DNA of 64,000 bases from Planctomycetales bacterium (GTDB taxonomy: Bacteria; 4484-113), in contig JAUWGS010000001.1 of NCBI GenBank assembly GCA_030606285.1, positions 62,001-126,000 of the forward strand, read 5' to 3'. A program made the position numbers and the translations under genes. Within the stretch, counting starts at the first letter, position 1. Each line of letters opens with the position of its first letter. Positions 25,919-35,102 of the stretch are shown in pieces. The notes beneath the pieces were generated by a model, which was not told the origin of the DNA, searched no databases, and was given only the letters and a program-made list of their open reading frames with translations.

Positions 25919-28387
25919 CTAGGTGAGAGCAGTGCAGTACTCGGCCAGCGACTTGAAACTCTGGCCCCGCAGCGTCTGGAAGTCGTCATACTTGACCTTT
26001 ATATAACGCCATTCCGTCTCCGTGAGCTCCGTCGCGCGTTTGCACCATTCTATGGCCGCAGCATCCTTGAGCGGAACGTTAAGGTCCTGAATGCCCTTGG
26101 TCTCAATGAGGTATATAACCTTATCGGTTTTCACGATGAAGTCCGGTAAGTAGTAGCTCAAATATCCCTCATGGTTGTGATATGGGATATAGAGCGGGAA
26201 GGTTGTTAGCACCTTAGTAAACGCAAGAACTTCATCTTTCTCATCGAGCCATTTGATGAAATCCAGCTCCAACCTGCTCGCCCGCGGGTAGGGAAGCTGG
26301 TCGAGAACGCATTTCTGAACCTCTATCGTCTCCTGCGTAGTGTGAAAGGGCAGGATTGAGCTGACTCGGAAGTACCTGAGCAGGCTAGTTGGCTCGGAAG
26401 CCTTAGCGAGTTCGTTGACTTCGCACGCGAATACATCAAGTAATCCCGCTCGGACCTTGGGATCGTTGAGCTTATGCCTAACCTCTCGCTCATTCGGGTC
26501 AACGGGATTATCAAAGAGATTATTTGCAATGTAATCTTTCAGCTTGACAACAAGCTCCGGGAATGCCGCGAGACACCTCACTTTGGCGAAAACCGCTTTG
26601 GCGATATAGCTGATGTAAAGGGATAGATTCTCCGTGTAATCGAACGCGAGCGTCTTTTCGCGCACGAGCTTCCCGGTCAGCAAGTCCTTCTCCTTGTACC
26701 TTATCTTTGGCACTTTGACTTCGCTAAGCCTGAATAGCTTGTGCGGGAGCTTCGTCAGGTCGAGCTTGCTGAGATCGGGCGCAACTGTGATTATGCCGCC
26801 CTCAAGCACTGGAAACTCAATGTCGTACTCAAGCTTCTCGGGGTCGACTTGAACGAGAGTTGGCGGTTCGTACACCTGACGAATGGGAACGATATCAGCG
26901 ACGAGCTCACCCTTCTCAATCTCAGCTTCCCACAACTGCCGGAACCTCGGATGGTCGATGACGATCAAGTGTTCATCTATCAGCGGCTCATCCGGAAGAA
27001 GTCTTCTCAAGCCGCGCCCGAGCGTTTGCTCAGGTAGAATCTCGGAGACAAAAGCGCGCAGCGGAACAATAACATTCACTGACTTTACATCCCATCCTTC
27101 CTTAAGCATCATCACGCTGACTATCGCCTCGTATGGACTGCCGGGGCTATCAAGTTCACGTGCGGCAATCCTTGCTCTTTCAAGATCCTTCTGAGTTACC
27201 TCACCGCTCCTCTTTGTGTGAATCACCAGCACCTTGCCGCTGTAGCCGTGTTCCTCGAGGTATTCACCAACCCGGTCAGCGTTCCGGGTAATGTCGCACA
27301 TAATGAAGAGCACCGGTTTGCCGCCGGTTATCTCGAAGTCCTCCACCGATGAGCGGTGCATCTCTATTCCGGCATCAATCTGCACCTGGTTCCTGCTCAC
27401 AAAGTCGCCACGCAGCGGCAGTGGGGCATCTTCGATAATCCCTATACGAGGACGCTTTACTATCCGTTCTTCAATCGCGCTCTTCAGCGGATAGTTGTAA
27501 ATGATGTGAGGAAAGAACGCGCCCTGCGGGTCTTTCGGCGTAGCGCTGAAATCTAGCTGGCTAAGAAGCCCGTTGCCGCGAGAGTGAGCTTCATCATGCA
27601 GAAAGCCAATCAGTTCATTCCACTTGAGTTCGGGGCTATGAACATGATGCGCTTCGTCATTGAGTATCATCAGGTCATCGAAAGCGGCAAGCCTATCCCG
27701 AAGCGCCGCGACTTCCGCTTCCTCTTCAAGGCGTGGCTTTTCCCCCACGAGCGCGTCAACAGGATTCACCGGCTCCGGATGCTCGCGCTCGTAGAGTTGC
27801 TGGATGTTAGTAAGATGGAGGATTCCCTGAGCCGTCCGACTCGAAGCCGCTGACTGAAGCACAACTTGCAGGTCAAAGTCCGCCTTCCATTCCGGCGGGA
27901 TAAACGGATAGCCACGGAAAATTGTGCAGTTCTCGAACGCCTCAGTAAGACGGTCCAACACAATGAGATTCGGTGCCAGCAGCAAAAAGTTGCTCGTGTA
28001 GCGAATGTCCGAGTTCTCAGCGTATAGCTTATTGAAATACTGCCACACTATCGCCAGCGCCATCACGAAGGTCTTGCCGGAGCCGGTCGCCATCTTGAAA
28101 GCGTACTTGGGCAAGATGTCCGTGCTCGGATCGACCATAACGCTGGCGCTGAAACCACGCGCCATCTCGTAGATGTTGCGATACCTGCATACTTCGTATA
28201 TGTAGATGAGGGATTCGATGGCTTCGCGCTGGCAACGCCAGAAAACGAATGTAGTCTCCTTTAGCAGGTGACCATCCTTAAACCAGAACTCCAGCAAGCG
28301 CTTAGTGACAGGAGTGACGCCTTCCCAGCCCTTTCTTCGCCACTCGCGCACAGCATCCTTGATTTTCTCGTCGAGCTCAAGTGCCAT
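25919..28387 (-). CDS. res: Type III restriction enzyme, Res subunit (helicase-nuclease)
   Basis: An 822-residue SF2 helicase-nuclease that cuts DNA after ATP-driven movement together with Mod. Visible motifs are Walker A MATGSGKTFV (~99-108), DEAH-box NDEAHHVHS (243-251), motif III SATP (281-284), motif VI EQTLGRGLRR, and a C-terminal PD-(D/E)XK nuclease (P748-D749 ... E762-T-K764). It is somewhat shorter than classical Res (~970). It starts 2 nt after the stop of the HEPN-like gene. The region looks less G+C-rich by eye than its surroundings, as expected of transferred defence genes. Confidence 0.92.
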   Translation of the reverse strand: MALELDEKIKDAVREWRRKGWEGVTPVTKRLLEFWFKDGHLLKETTFVFWRCQREAIESLIYIYEVCRYRNIYEMARGFSASVMVDPSTDILPKYAFKMATGSGKTFVMALAIVWQYFNKLYAENSDIRYTSNFLLLAPNLIVLDRLTEAFENCTIFRGYPFIPPEWKADFDLQVVLQSAASSRTAQGILHLTNIQQLYEREHPEPVNPVDALVGEKPRLEEEAEVAALRDRLAAFDDLMILNDEAHHVHSPELKWNELIGFLHDEAHSRGNGLLSQLDFSATPKDPQGAFFPHIIYNYPLKSAIEERIVKRPRIGIIEDAPLPLRGDFVSRNQVQIDAGIEMHRSSVEDFEITGGKPVLFIMCDITRNADRVGEYLEEHGYSGKVLVIHTKRSGEVTQKDLERARIAARELDSPGSPYEAIVSVMMLKEGWDVKSVNVIVPLRAFVSEILPEQTLGRGLRRLLPDEPLIDEHLIVIDHPRFRQLWEAEIEKGELVADIVPIRQVYEPPTLVQVDPEKLEYDIEFPVLEGGIITVAPDLSKLDLTKLPHKLFRLSEVKVPKIRYKEKDLLTGKLVREKTLAFDYTENLSLYISYIAKAVFAKVRCLAAFPELVVKLKDYIANNLFDNPVDPNEREVRHKLNDPKVRAGLLDVFACEVNELAKASEPTSLLRYFRVSSILPFHTTQETIEVQKCVLDQLPYPRASRLELDFIKWLDEKDEVLAFTKVLTTFPLYIPYHNHEGYLSYYLPDFIVKTDKVIYLIETKGIQDLNVPLKDAAAIEWCKRATELTETEWRYIKVKYDDFQTLRGQSFKSLAEYCTALT

Positions 28388-28389
28388 CG

Positions 28390-29127
28390 TTACTTGACCT
28401 CCACTTCAACGGGCTTGAATGCCACGGCTTTCGCACGATCAAGAACACGGTCGAGTTCTTCCTCCAGGCGGCTTACTTCCTTAAACATTGCACTACTGTA
28501 GCGCTTCCTGAGCGTCCTATACACATCATCAGCCACGGGCTCTAGTTCTGGAATTCGCTCTCCGAATATCTCTAAGCCCTCCAATTGGTCTATCCGCATA
28601 TCCTTGTATCTCCTAACGTGCACGTGATCGTGCCTAATCCCGGTGAGGGCCCGCAGGCTCTCCTTGAAAATGGTTCTTAAGTCCTCCATTTCGCTAGCTC
28701 CTTCCACCCAGCCCACCTTCGTGCAGCTATTCTTGATGTATCCGAGCAGTTTGGCCACCCTCTCTTTGAAGATGTTCACTTCGTTGATGTAGTATTCAAG
28801 GTGATACCGAAAGTACTTCTCCTTCGTTATTCCGGCTTCCTTCCAAGAAGGTAAAGCGGGGTATTGCTTAATCAACAACGCAGCCATCTTCATTCTGTCG
28901 AGAGATACTTCAACCTCATACCGCGCAAAAAAAAGCTCTACGACGTAATGACCCGTCGACCTCAGCTCAGCTCTCTGCAAAGCCGCGTCTTGAAATGCTT
29001 CGCCACTTAGGTTCTTGAACACCGCCCGTGCCAGAGTTTCCTCCTCCTTGCTGCCCGCGGGCGGGTGCAAGAACGGCTGTATCTCTTCCCAAAGGGCAAC
29101 ATCAAACGGGCTAGTAGGTTTTCTCAA
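28390..29127 (-). CDS. HEPN-like protein inside a type III R-M operon
   Basis: A 245-residue, mostly helical protein without a family I can name with certainty. Residues ~105-135 (YFRYHLEYYINEVNIFKERV) and 155-180 form two long helices, and the second helix carries R165-H-D-H-V-H170. This is the R-X4-H motif of HEPN ribonucleases, with a polar residue after the Arg as in many active members. It resembles Cthe_2314-type HEPN proteins in helix layout. It is packed between mod (4-nt gap) and res (2-nt gap), so it is co-expressed with the R-M enzyme. A role as an RNA-cutting abortive-infection arm is inferred. Confidence 0.55.
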   Translation of the reverse strand: MRKPTSPFDVALWEEIQPFLHPPAGSKEEETLARAVFKNLSGEAFQDAALQRAELRSTGHYVVELFFARYEVEVSLDRMKMAALLIKQYPALPSWKEAGITKEKYFRYHLEYYINEVNIFKERVAKLLGYIKNSCTKVGWVEGASEMEDLRTIFKESLRALTGIRHDHVHVRRYKDMRIDQLEGLEIFGERIPELEPVADDVYRTLRKRYSSAMFKEVSRLEEELDRVLDRAKAVAFKPVEVEVK

Positions 29128-29131
29128 AGGT

Positions 29132-30946
29132 CTACACCCCCACTTCCATTAGCTTATTCGTGTCGTTGCCAAAGATGTCTACCACTTTTACTAGCACCTT
29201 GTATTTCCCGTTCTTCTCGTAATCGTAATGCGCGGCAAGCTCAAGCTCCTTTCGTTTCCGCGTTCTGAAGCTCTGCCACATATTGTGGAACGTATCATCC
29301 TTGAAGTCGAAGTCGACCGCCCAGTAGTCCACGAGCGCATCGAAGTTGGCGGAACTCAGCTTATCCCTCACTTCCTGCGGAAGGTACTCGGGATTGCTGA
29401 TGACGAAGTCGTTGAGCTTGAGCCTCACGCTCTTGCCTGTCGCCTTTGACTCGACGTCCACGTGATTGAGGTCAAAGAACTTGACCTCTTCGGCATCCGG
29501 GCTTCTCACTTCAAGGACTTCACGCGGAATCTGCACGAGGCGCGGAACCACTTTGCTTTCCGCGACTGCTTCTCTCAGGCTGTCTATCACGTCGTGAAGT
29601 CCCATCTCGAAGTCCCAGCCGAGAATGTCCACCTGACCCACGCCGGATGCCGCACACTCCTTTAGCACTTCGCGCACTTCAGCTTCGGTTACGACGGAAT
29701 CGACTGCGCCTATGTGCACCATGCGTTTCCCTTTCTTCCCGTGAAGCGTCGTGTATCCGCGAACTCTCTCAGCATGGTATAGCTTTAGGATAAACTCGAT
29801 GTACTGCCCGATACCGTTTTCAGCAAGTTTCGCCTTCTGGTAGTTCCCGAGGTTCAGAACTTCAAACGGCTTGCAGCCCTCAATGCCGAGAAGCCTCTTC
29901 CGCGTTGTGTGAATGGCAAACTTGGAGAGGTCGCTCATAATCCACCGCCTTCCCAGCTTTTCCGCCACCGCGCCCGTCGTCCCCGACCCACAGAAGAAGT
30001 CAGCCACGAGGTCTCCTTCATTGGAGGACGCTTTGATTATCCTTGTTAGAACGCTCTCGTTCTTTTGAGTTGGGAAGCCAGTCTTCTCAGTAGAGAAGCT
30101 CTTAATCTGTATCGAGTCAAGGCTCTCCTCCCCCTTCAATTCGAGTTCGAACCTATTCGCATTCCAAACGTCTTCAATTGGGTATCCTTTGCCAACCGCC
30201 TCTTCTTCGTCTCCCCGTCGCTTATAGCCTGGCGGATAAGGGACGTACTTCTTATTGAACGTGAATCGAGACGGGTTCTTCACATAATAGAGAATCGTGT
30301 CATGGTTCCGAACCCAGTTCTTCACACTTGCTTTGTAGCCAGAAACCCATCCAATCCTCCATATAATCTCACGTTGAAAAAACGGCTCCTTGCCGAATAG
30401 CTCATCCATCAACGCCTTTACGTAGTGCCCTAGATGGGCGTCAAGATGCATATAGATCGAACCTGAATCCGACAGCAGCTCCCACATCAGCACCAGTCTG
30501 TCATACATCATCTGAAGGTAGGAATCCAAGCCTTTGCCCCAGGTGTCGCGGTAGGCTCTTTCTTCAATGACCGACGCTTCCTTGACCCATTCCTCACCCT
30601 CAACCTTCACTCTGTAGGAGAAGTCCGCACCGGTGGCGAACGGCGGGTCAATGTAGATGAGGTCGATCTCCCCTGCGAACTCAGCAAGCAGGCTCGCCAT
30701 TATCCACTTGTTGTCTCCCCAGATGAGCTTGTTGCGCCAGCCTGGGACTGGTTCGCCGCTCTGACGGAATAGGGCGTATTGATCGCGGTCAGCCTTAGAC
30801 TCGTTGACAGTCTCTACGACTTGAAACGGCAGAACCGTCTTATCGACGACCGTACGCTTGTCAGGCCAGTATAGCCCGAGCTTCGGTACGGAAAATGACT
30901 GGGAGGTGGCGGGTTCCTTGGTCGCCTTCTTCTTGGATTTAGCCAT
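29132..30946 (-). CDS. mod: Type III DNA methyltransferase, Mod subunit
   Basis: A 604-residue beta-class N6-adenine methyltransferase: the catalytic motif IV variant DPPF (100-103) precedes the SAM-binding motif DFFCGSGTT (316-324). A long central region between them would hold the target-recognition domain. Mod methylates one strand of an asymmetric site and guides Res. A frame opens at 30997, but ATG 30946 follows AGGAGGGG. It is first in the mod-HEPN-res operon, with a TTGACA-type promoter upstream. Confidence 0.92.
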   Translation of the reverse strand: MAKSKKKATKEPATSQSFSVPKLGLYWPDKRTVVDKTVLPFQVVETVNESKADRDQYALFRQSGEPVPGWRNKLIWGDNKWIMASLLAEFAGEIDLIYIDPPFATGADFSYRVKVEGEEWVKEASVIEERAYRDTWGKGLDSYLQMMYDRLVLMWELLSDSGSIYMHLDAHLGHYVKALMDELFGKEPFFQREIIWRIGWVSGYKASVKNWVRNHDTILYYVKNPSRFTFNKKYVPYPPGYKRRGDEEEAVGKGYPIEDVWNANRFELELKGEESLDSIQIKSFSTEKTGFPTQKNESVLTRIIKASSNEGDLVADFFCGSGTTGAVAEKLGRRWIMSDLSKFAIHTTRKRLLGIEGCKPFEVLNLGNYQKAKLAENGIGQYIEFILKLYHAERVRGYTTLHGKKGKRMVHIGAVDSVVTEAEVREVLKECAASGVGQVDILGWDFEMGLHDVIDSLREAVAESKVVPRLVQIPREVLEVRSPDAEEVKFFDLNHVDVESKATGKSVRLKLNDFVISNPEYLPQEVRDKLSSANFDALVDYWAVDFDFKDDTFHNMWQSFRTRKRKELELAAHYDYEKNGKYKVLVKVVDIFGNDTNKLMEVGV

Positions 30947-30968
30947 ATTTCCCCTCCTGGCAGCCCCA

Positions 30969-30997
30969 AGTTTACCGGCGGCATAAACAAATGTCAA
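30969..30997 (-). promoter_or_regulatory. Promoter of the type III R-M operon
   Basis: TTGACA (30992-30997), a 17-nt spacer and TAAACT (30969-30974) on the minus strand, followed by AGGAGGGG and the mod ATG. Confidence 0.6.
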
Positions 30998-31034
30998 CTA
31001 CCGCTGAAAGCGCGCCGGCGGGGATTCCCTGTGC

Positions 31035-31040
31035 TATAAT
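31035..31040 (+). promoter_or_regulatory. -10 box of the acyl-CoA dehydrogenase gene
   Basis: TATAAT lies 52 nt before the ATG at 31093, which has its own AGGAGGGG site. No clear -35 is visible. Confidence 0.4.
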
Positions 31041-31092
31041 CTGGCCAACGTTGAGTCCACACTGGCCTGCGCAGGGAATATAAGGAGGGGAC

Positions 31093-32250
31093 ATGGATTT
31101 CGAACTTAACGAAGAGCAACTGATGGTGCGCGACACCATCCGCAAGTTCGCGGAAACAGAGCTGGAGCCCAAGGCTGCGGAACTGGATAAAACCCGCGAA
31201 TTCCCGTGGGATACGGTGCGAAAGCTGGGCGAGCTGGGGTTCCTTGGCGCACCTGTACCGGAGGAGTACGGCGGCGGCGGAATGGACTCCATCTCCTACC
31301 TGATAATCGGAATGGAAATTGCGCGCTGCGATGCCTCCCATGCGACCATCATTGGGGCACATTGCTCGCTGGCGGTGCTGTCCATCCTGCAATACGGCAC
31401 CGAAGAACAGAAGCATAAGTACCTTCCGAAAATGTGCAGCGGGGAATGGCTGGGTGCCTTCTCGCTCACGGAGCCGAACGCCGGTTCTGACGCCTCGAAT
31501 CTTGAAACTGTCGCAGTGAAAGACGGCGAGTATTACGTAATCAACGGGCACAAGCAGTGGTGCACCAACGGTGCTGAGGCGTCGGTCATCGTGCTTTTCG
31601 CCAACACCAACCCCGAAGCGGGTCTGCGCGGTATCACGCCTTTCATCATCGAAAAGGACATGGAGGGTTTCAGCGTCGGCAACATCGAGGATACGATGGG
31701 CATCCGGGGTAGCCACCAGACCGAGCTGAATTTCGAGAACTGCCGGGTGCACGAGAGCCAGATCCTTGGCGGCGAGGGCAACATCGGTAAGGGCTTCAAA
31801 ATCGCGATGATTATTCTTGACAATGGCCGAATTGGTATGGCCGGGGCCAGTATTGGAATCGCGCAGGCGGCGCTGGAAGCTGCGGTCAAGTATGCCAATC
31901 AGCGTGAACAGTTCGGACAGAAGATCGCCAGGTTCCAAGCCATTCAGTGGATGATTGCCGATATGGCCACCGAGCTAGAGGCGGCGAAGCAGCTCGCGTA
32001 CTACGCTGCATGGCTCAAGGGCGCGGGCAAGAAAGTGACCGCCGAGGCCGCAATGGCCAAGATGTTCGCCTCCGAGGTTGCGGGACGAGTCACCGACCTG
32101 GCGCTGCAAATACACGGCGGCTACGGCTACAGCCGGGAATATCCGCTGGAACGCTTCGTGCGCGACGCACGCATCAAGCGCATCTATGAAGGCACCAATG
32201 AGATCCAGCGGCTGGTAATCTCGCGCGATATCCTGCGCCGGTACAGCTAG
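31093..32250 (+). CDS. Acyl-CoA dehydrogenase (short-chain/butyryl type)
   Basis: An FAD enzyme that introduces the alpha-beta double bond of acyl-CoA, passing electrons to ETF. The 385-residue protein has the family N-terminus, the FAD/substrate signature FSLTEPNAGSDAS, and the C-terminal YEGTNEIQR with catalytic Glu366 in the position used by short- and medium-chain enzymes. It has its own promoter and an AGGAGG site. No other beta-oxidation gene is adjacent; a 3-hydroxyacyl-CoA dehydrogenase lies at 61.9 kb. Confidence 0.93.
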   Translation: MDFELNEEQLMVRDTIRKFAETELEPKAAELDKTREFPWDTVRKLGELGFLGAPVPEEYGGGGMDSISYLIIGMEIARCDASHATIIGAHCSLAVLSILQYGTEEQKHKYLPKMCSGEWLGAFSLTEPNAGSDASNLETVAVKDGEYYVINGHKQWCTNGAEASVIVLFANTNPEAGLRGITPFIIEKDMEGFSVGNIEDTMGIRGSHQTELNFENCRVHESQILGGEGNIGKGFKIAMIILDNGRIGMAGASIGIAQAALEAAVKYANQREQFGQKIARFQAIQWMIADMATELEAAKQLAYYAAWLKGAGKKVTAEAAMAKMFASEVAGRVTDLALQIHGGYGYSREYPLERFVRDARIKRIYEGTNEIQRLVISRDILRRYS

Positions 32251-32654
32251 GGGTGTAAGACGACATCACAGTCCTAGAGTCGGGGCCCACCACATCGGCG
32301 GGTAAATTTTCTAATCCCGATTATTTCTCCGCTCGCGGCTGGAAAGCCGCGACTCTAGAATGGGGGCTTCGTCGATCGGGCCAAGCGGGGCATCCTGCTT
32401 CGTCCCGCGCCAAAGGGAGGCTTCGGTAGTCCAGCCCCGCTCAGGCGGGCAAGCCTTTAGGGCTGGCTCTTTGGCACAAAAGACCAGGGCTAAAGCCCTG
32501 GACTACCGCGAAGTCACAAGGGTACGGCGTGCCGTGCCCCTACAGAAGGCGGCGGGGATAAATCCGCCCTGGCGCACAAGTCCCCGCCCTACAGAAATGG
32601 TTTGAGAGGCGGTGTGGTCGGGCGCGGCAATAGTTGACGAACGCCGGACGCAGG
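32251..32654. repeat. Palindrome-rich intergenic region
   Basis: This gene-free 404 bp holds several hairpins: GCGGCT/AGCCGC (~32334-32351), CCAGGGCT/AGCCCTGG (32484-32501), a TGTAGGG element in minus orientation (32520-32544) and a partial one (32571-32593). CTAGAGTCG/CGACTCTAG-like ends also repeat. No terminator with a T-run is evident for the convergent genes. Confidence 0.75.
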
Positions 32655-33920
32655 TTAGTCGGATGTCACCGGTGGGAAATTCTTTATCTTCACCAGGTCG
32701 CCTTCTTCCAGGCCTTCCAGGACCTCGTAGTTCTCGTAGTCCGTCGCGCCCAGTACGATATCGCGCTGCTCCGGCACGCCTTTTTCGTTGCGCACGAAGA
32801 CGACGTATTCGTCCGTTTCCTCTCCGGGTCGTATAGCGGCGAACGGCACGAGCAGCAGATTCTCCATCTCCGTGGTAGTGATGGTGATTGAGGCGGTCAT
32901 ATTCGCCAGCAGGCTGCGGTCTTCGTTTTCCACCTCGACAATGACGGTGAAAGTTGTCAGGCCGCCCGGGGACTGTGTTCCTTGCGGGAAGACGTTGACC
33001 ACCTTGCCGTCGTAGACGCGGTTAGGATAGGCATCGACTTCTAGCTCCGCGATCTGACCGATGGCGACCGTGCCGATGTCAACTTCGTCAATGCTGCCAC
33101 GCACCTGCACCTGCGAGAGGTCTGCCACCGTGCACAGCGTTGTGCCTTCGGTGAAGCCCTGCCGGCTGCTCACGACGGTGTCGCCTTCCTCCACATACTT
33201 TGCGAGTACAGTTCCACGAATGGGCGATTTGATTGTCGCGTCACCAAGCGCTTTCTGAGCCTGGGCGAGGTACACCTTCGCATCCTGCCAGGATAGGCGT
33301 GCAGTCTCGATGTCGCGCTCGTAACCTCCATCTTTCAGTAGCTTGAGCGTTAGCTCGGCCTGGTCAAGTTGCACCTCAAGGGTTTCCACGTTCTTCTCGG
33401 CATCTTCAACTTCCTGGTCAGACGCGAAGTCGCGTTTGTGCAGGGCTCTTATGCGCTCAAGGCGTTCCCGGGCGTTCGTGAGAGTGAGCTTAAGCTCTTC
33501 GACTCTCGCTTCGGCCGCTTTCAGCTCCTGAGGAAGGGCGCTGTTTTTCACTTCCTCGTAGCGGAGGCGCGCCTGCTTCTCGGAGATCGCCGCGCGCTGG
33601 ACTATCAGCCGTTGATCCTCCTGGTCAAGCACGGCGATAACCTGTCCCTCGATCAGGTCGTCGCCCTCTTCCACGAAGAGTTCATCGATCTGCCCGCTGG
33701 CCTCGGATTTGATGCGGACCTCTGTGCGCGGCTCGACGATACCAGTGCCCTCGACGACGATGGTGAGCGTGCCGAGCTCCACCTTCTCATAGTCCTTGGG
33801 AATCTTCTCTTCTGCATCATCTTCGCTGCCAGCGCCCTTCTGCCGGTTTAGCATCAGCAAAGAGACTCCACCGATGATAACGACTACGACCAATATCAGT
33901 ATGAATAGACGCTTCAGCAT
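32655..33920 (-). CDS. HlyD/MacA-type membrane fusion protein
   Basis: A 421-residue periplasmic adaptor with an N-terminal anchor (~4-23), a biotinyl-lipoyl half (GTGIVEPRTEVRIKSEASG ... VEEGDDLIEGQVI), a long coiled-coil hairpin (~105-205), the second lipoyl half (ATIKSPIRGTVLAKYVEEGD), a beta-barrel and a membrane-proximal domain. Such adaptors link an ABC or RND pump to an outer-membrane channel. No ABC or RND pump gene lies next to it here, so its partner is elsewhere. It is 9 nt downstream of the Yip1-family gene. Confidence 0.88.
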   Translation of the reverse strand: MLKRLFILILVVVVIIGGVSLLMLNRQKGAGSEDDAEEKIPKDYEKVELGTLTIVVEGTGIVEPRTEVRIKSEASGQIDELFVEEGDDLIEGQVIAVLDQEDQRLIVQRAAISEKQARLRYEEVKNSALPQELKAAEARVEELKLTLTNARERLERIRALHKRDFASDQEVEDAEKNVETLEVQLDQAELTLKLLKDGGYERDIETARLSWQDAKVYLAQAQKALGDATIKSPIRGTVLAKYVEEGDTVVSSRQGFTEGTTLCTVADLSQVQVRGSIDEVDIGTVAIGQIAELEVDAYPNRVYDGKVVNVFPQGTQSPGGLTTFTVIVEVENEDRSLLANMTASITITTTEMENLLLVPFAAIRPGEETDEYVVFVRNEKGVPEQRDIVLGATDYENYEVLEGLEEGDLVKIKNFPPVTSD

Positions 33921-33929
33921 CGAAGGTTC

Positions 33930-34709
33930 TTACATATTGAGAGTTCTGGCCAAGAAGAAGCCGCCTAGAGCGCTGAAGCCAAGCTGCAGAGCCAACACGA
34001 TGGCGACTAAAATGCTGGCGCAAGTACCGCTTCCGCCCATCGCGCGTCGGACGCCAACGTGCAGAAGCCAAAGATACCAAACCAAGAACAGCGAGATTGA
34101 GAAGAGCATCATTGATAATATCATGCCGTCGGAGTGGAACAGGGCTTGGAGCGATGTGTAGTGGATGACTGGATTCGAGTCCGCAATGTAGCTTTGCATG
34201 CCACCTATCTCAGGCTTGATCACAGCTACAACGATGCCGTTGAGCAGGATGGCCAGTGCGGATGGGTAGTAGGCCCAGGTGGCGACGCTCAAGCCCTTGC
34301 CATAGGACGCGTTCCCGGTGAGCATGAGAACAACAACCCATATGATCAGCGCTGTGAGCAACAGACTAATCGCAAGACCTATTGGCGCCTGAATTGCAGC
34401 CATGACGTAGCTTAGAGCCGTGGGGTCTTCGGAGCTTACTGGTGCTCCCATGGCACTCCGGATAAGTGCTTGTGCTTTGGTGTTGGTTGGCAACGCGAGC
34501 AGGCTTCCGGCAATCATAACGACACACAAAGCAATGAGCGGCAGCCAGAAGTCGTTGCGCTTGGCCACGTAGTCGAAGACCACTTTCGGCTCTGCGAAGA
34601 TCGCGAGCAAGCGTTCGCCAAAGGATGGCAGTTTAGTTTTCTCAGTCTCAGGTTCAGCAGGCTGGTAAGCGCTCTCCGGTGTCAGGTTCTCTTCCACGTT
34701 CCCCTCCAT
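33930..34709 (-). CDS. Yip1-family membrane protein
   Basis: A 259-residue protein with a polar N-terminal tail (1-27), a KLPSFGERLLAIFAEPKVVFDYVA segment typical of bacterial Yip1-domain proteins, and five or six membrane helices. The function of bacterial Yip1 proteins is not established; they often sit beside transporters or adaptors, as here beside the membrane fusion protein. The ATG at 34709 follows a GGGAA stretch. Confidence 0.75.
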   Translation of the reverse strand: MEGNVEENLTPESAYQPAEPETEKTKLPSFGERLLAIFAEPKVVFDYVAKRNDFWLPLIALCVVMIAGSLLALPTNTKAQALIRSAMGAPVSSEDPTALSYVMAAIQAPIGLAISLLLTALIIWVVVLMLTGNASYGKGLSVATWAYYPSALAILLNGIVVAVIKPEIGGMQSYIADSNPVIHYTSLQALFHSDGMILSMMLFSISLFLVWYLWLLHVGVRRAMGGSGTCASILVAIVLALQLGFSALGGFFLARTLNM

Positions 34710-34745
34710 GCGGACGGACCTGGCAGTCCGGCCAGAAAATATGAT

Positions 34746-35030
34746 TCACTCCACCGCTATTAGGTTCCCGAAGTCGGGCACTTCTTCACGCAGGGCTGCC
34801 TCAACACCCATTTTCAAGGTGTAGGTTGCGCCCGGACATCCCGCGCAAGCGCCCTTCAGGCGCACTTTCAGGTCGTGCCCTTCAATGGCCACGATTTCAA
34901 TATCGCCTCCGTGAGCCTGCAGGTAACCGCGTACCTTCTCGATGACTTGCCGCACCTTGAATTCGAAACCCTCCTGGGTTTCGTCCTCACTTGCCGCAGG
35001 CCCGCTCGTGGTTTCATCAACCATCATCAA
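34746..35030 (-). CDS. NifU-like/NfuA-type Fe-S carrier domain
   Basis: A 94-residue protein consisting of the NifU C-terminal domain. The helical start (VRQVIEKVRGYLQAHGGDIE) is followed by the cluster-binding motif C62-A-G-C65-PGA. These proteins carry a 4Fe-4S cluster between two subunits and deliver it to apoproteins. The first three Met codons make the exact start uncertain; the conserved domain begins near residue 22. It lies between the S24 repressor and the Yip1 gene. Confidence 0.88.
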   Translation of the reverse strand: MMMVDETTSGPAASEDETQEGFEFKVRQVIEKVRGYLQAHGGDIEIVAIEGHDLKVRLKGACAGCPGATYTLKMGVEAALREEVPDFGNLIAVE

Positions 35031-35102
35031 AACACCTCAAGTGGAAGCTTGCCCGCTAGGGCGGGCTGCGCCATTATAGCAGAACAATTGCCGATAGTGA
35101 GC

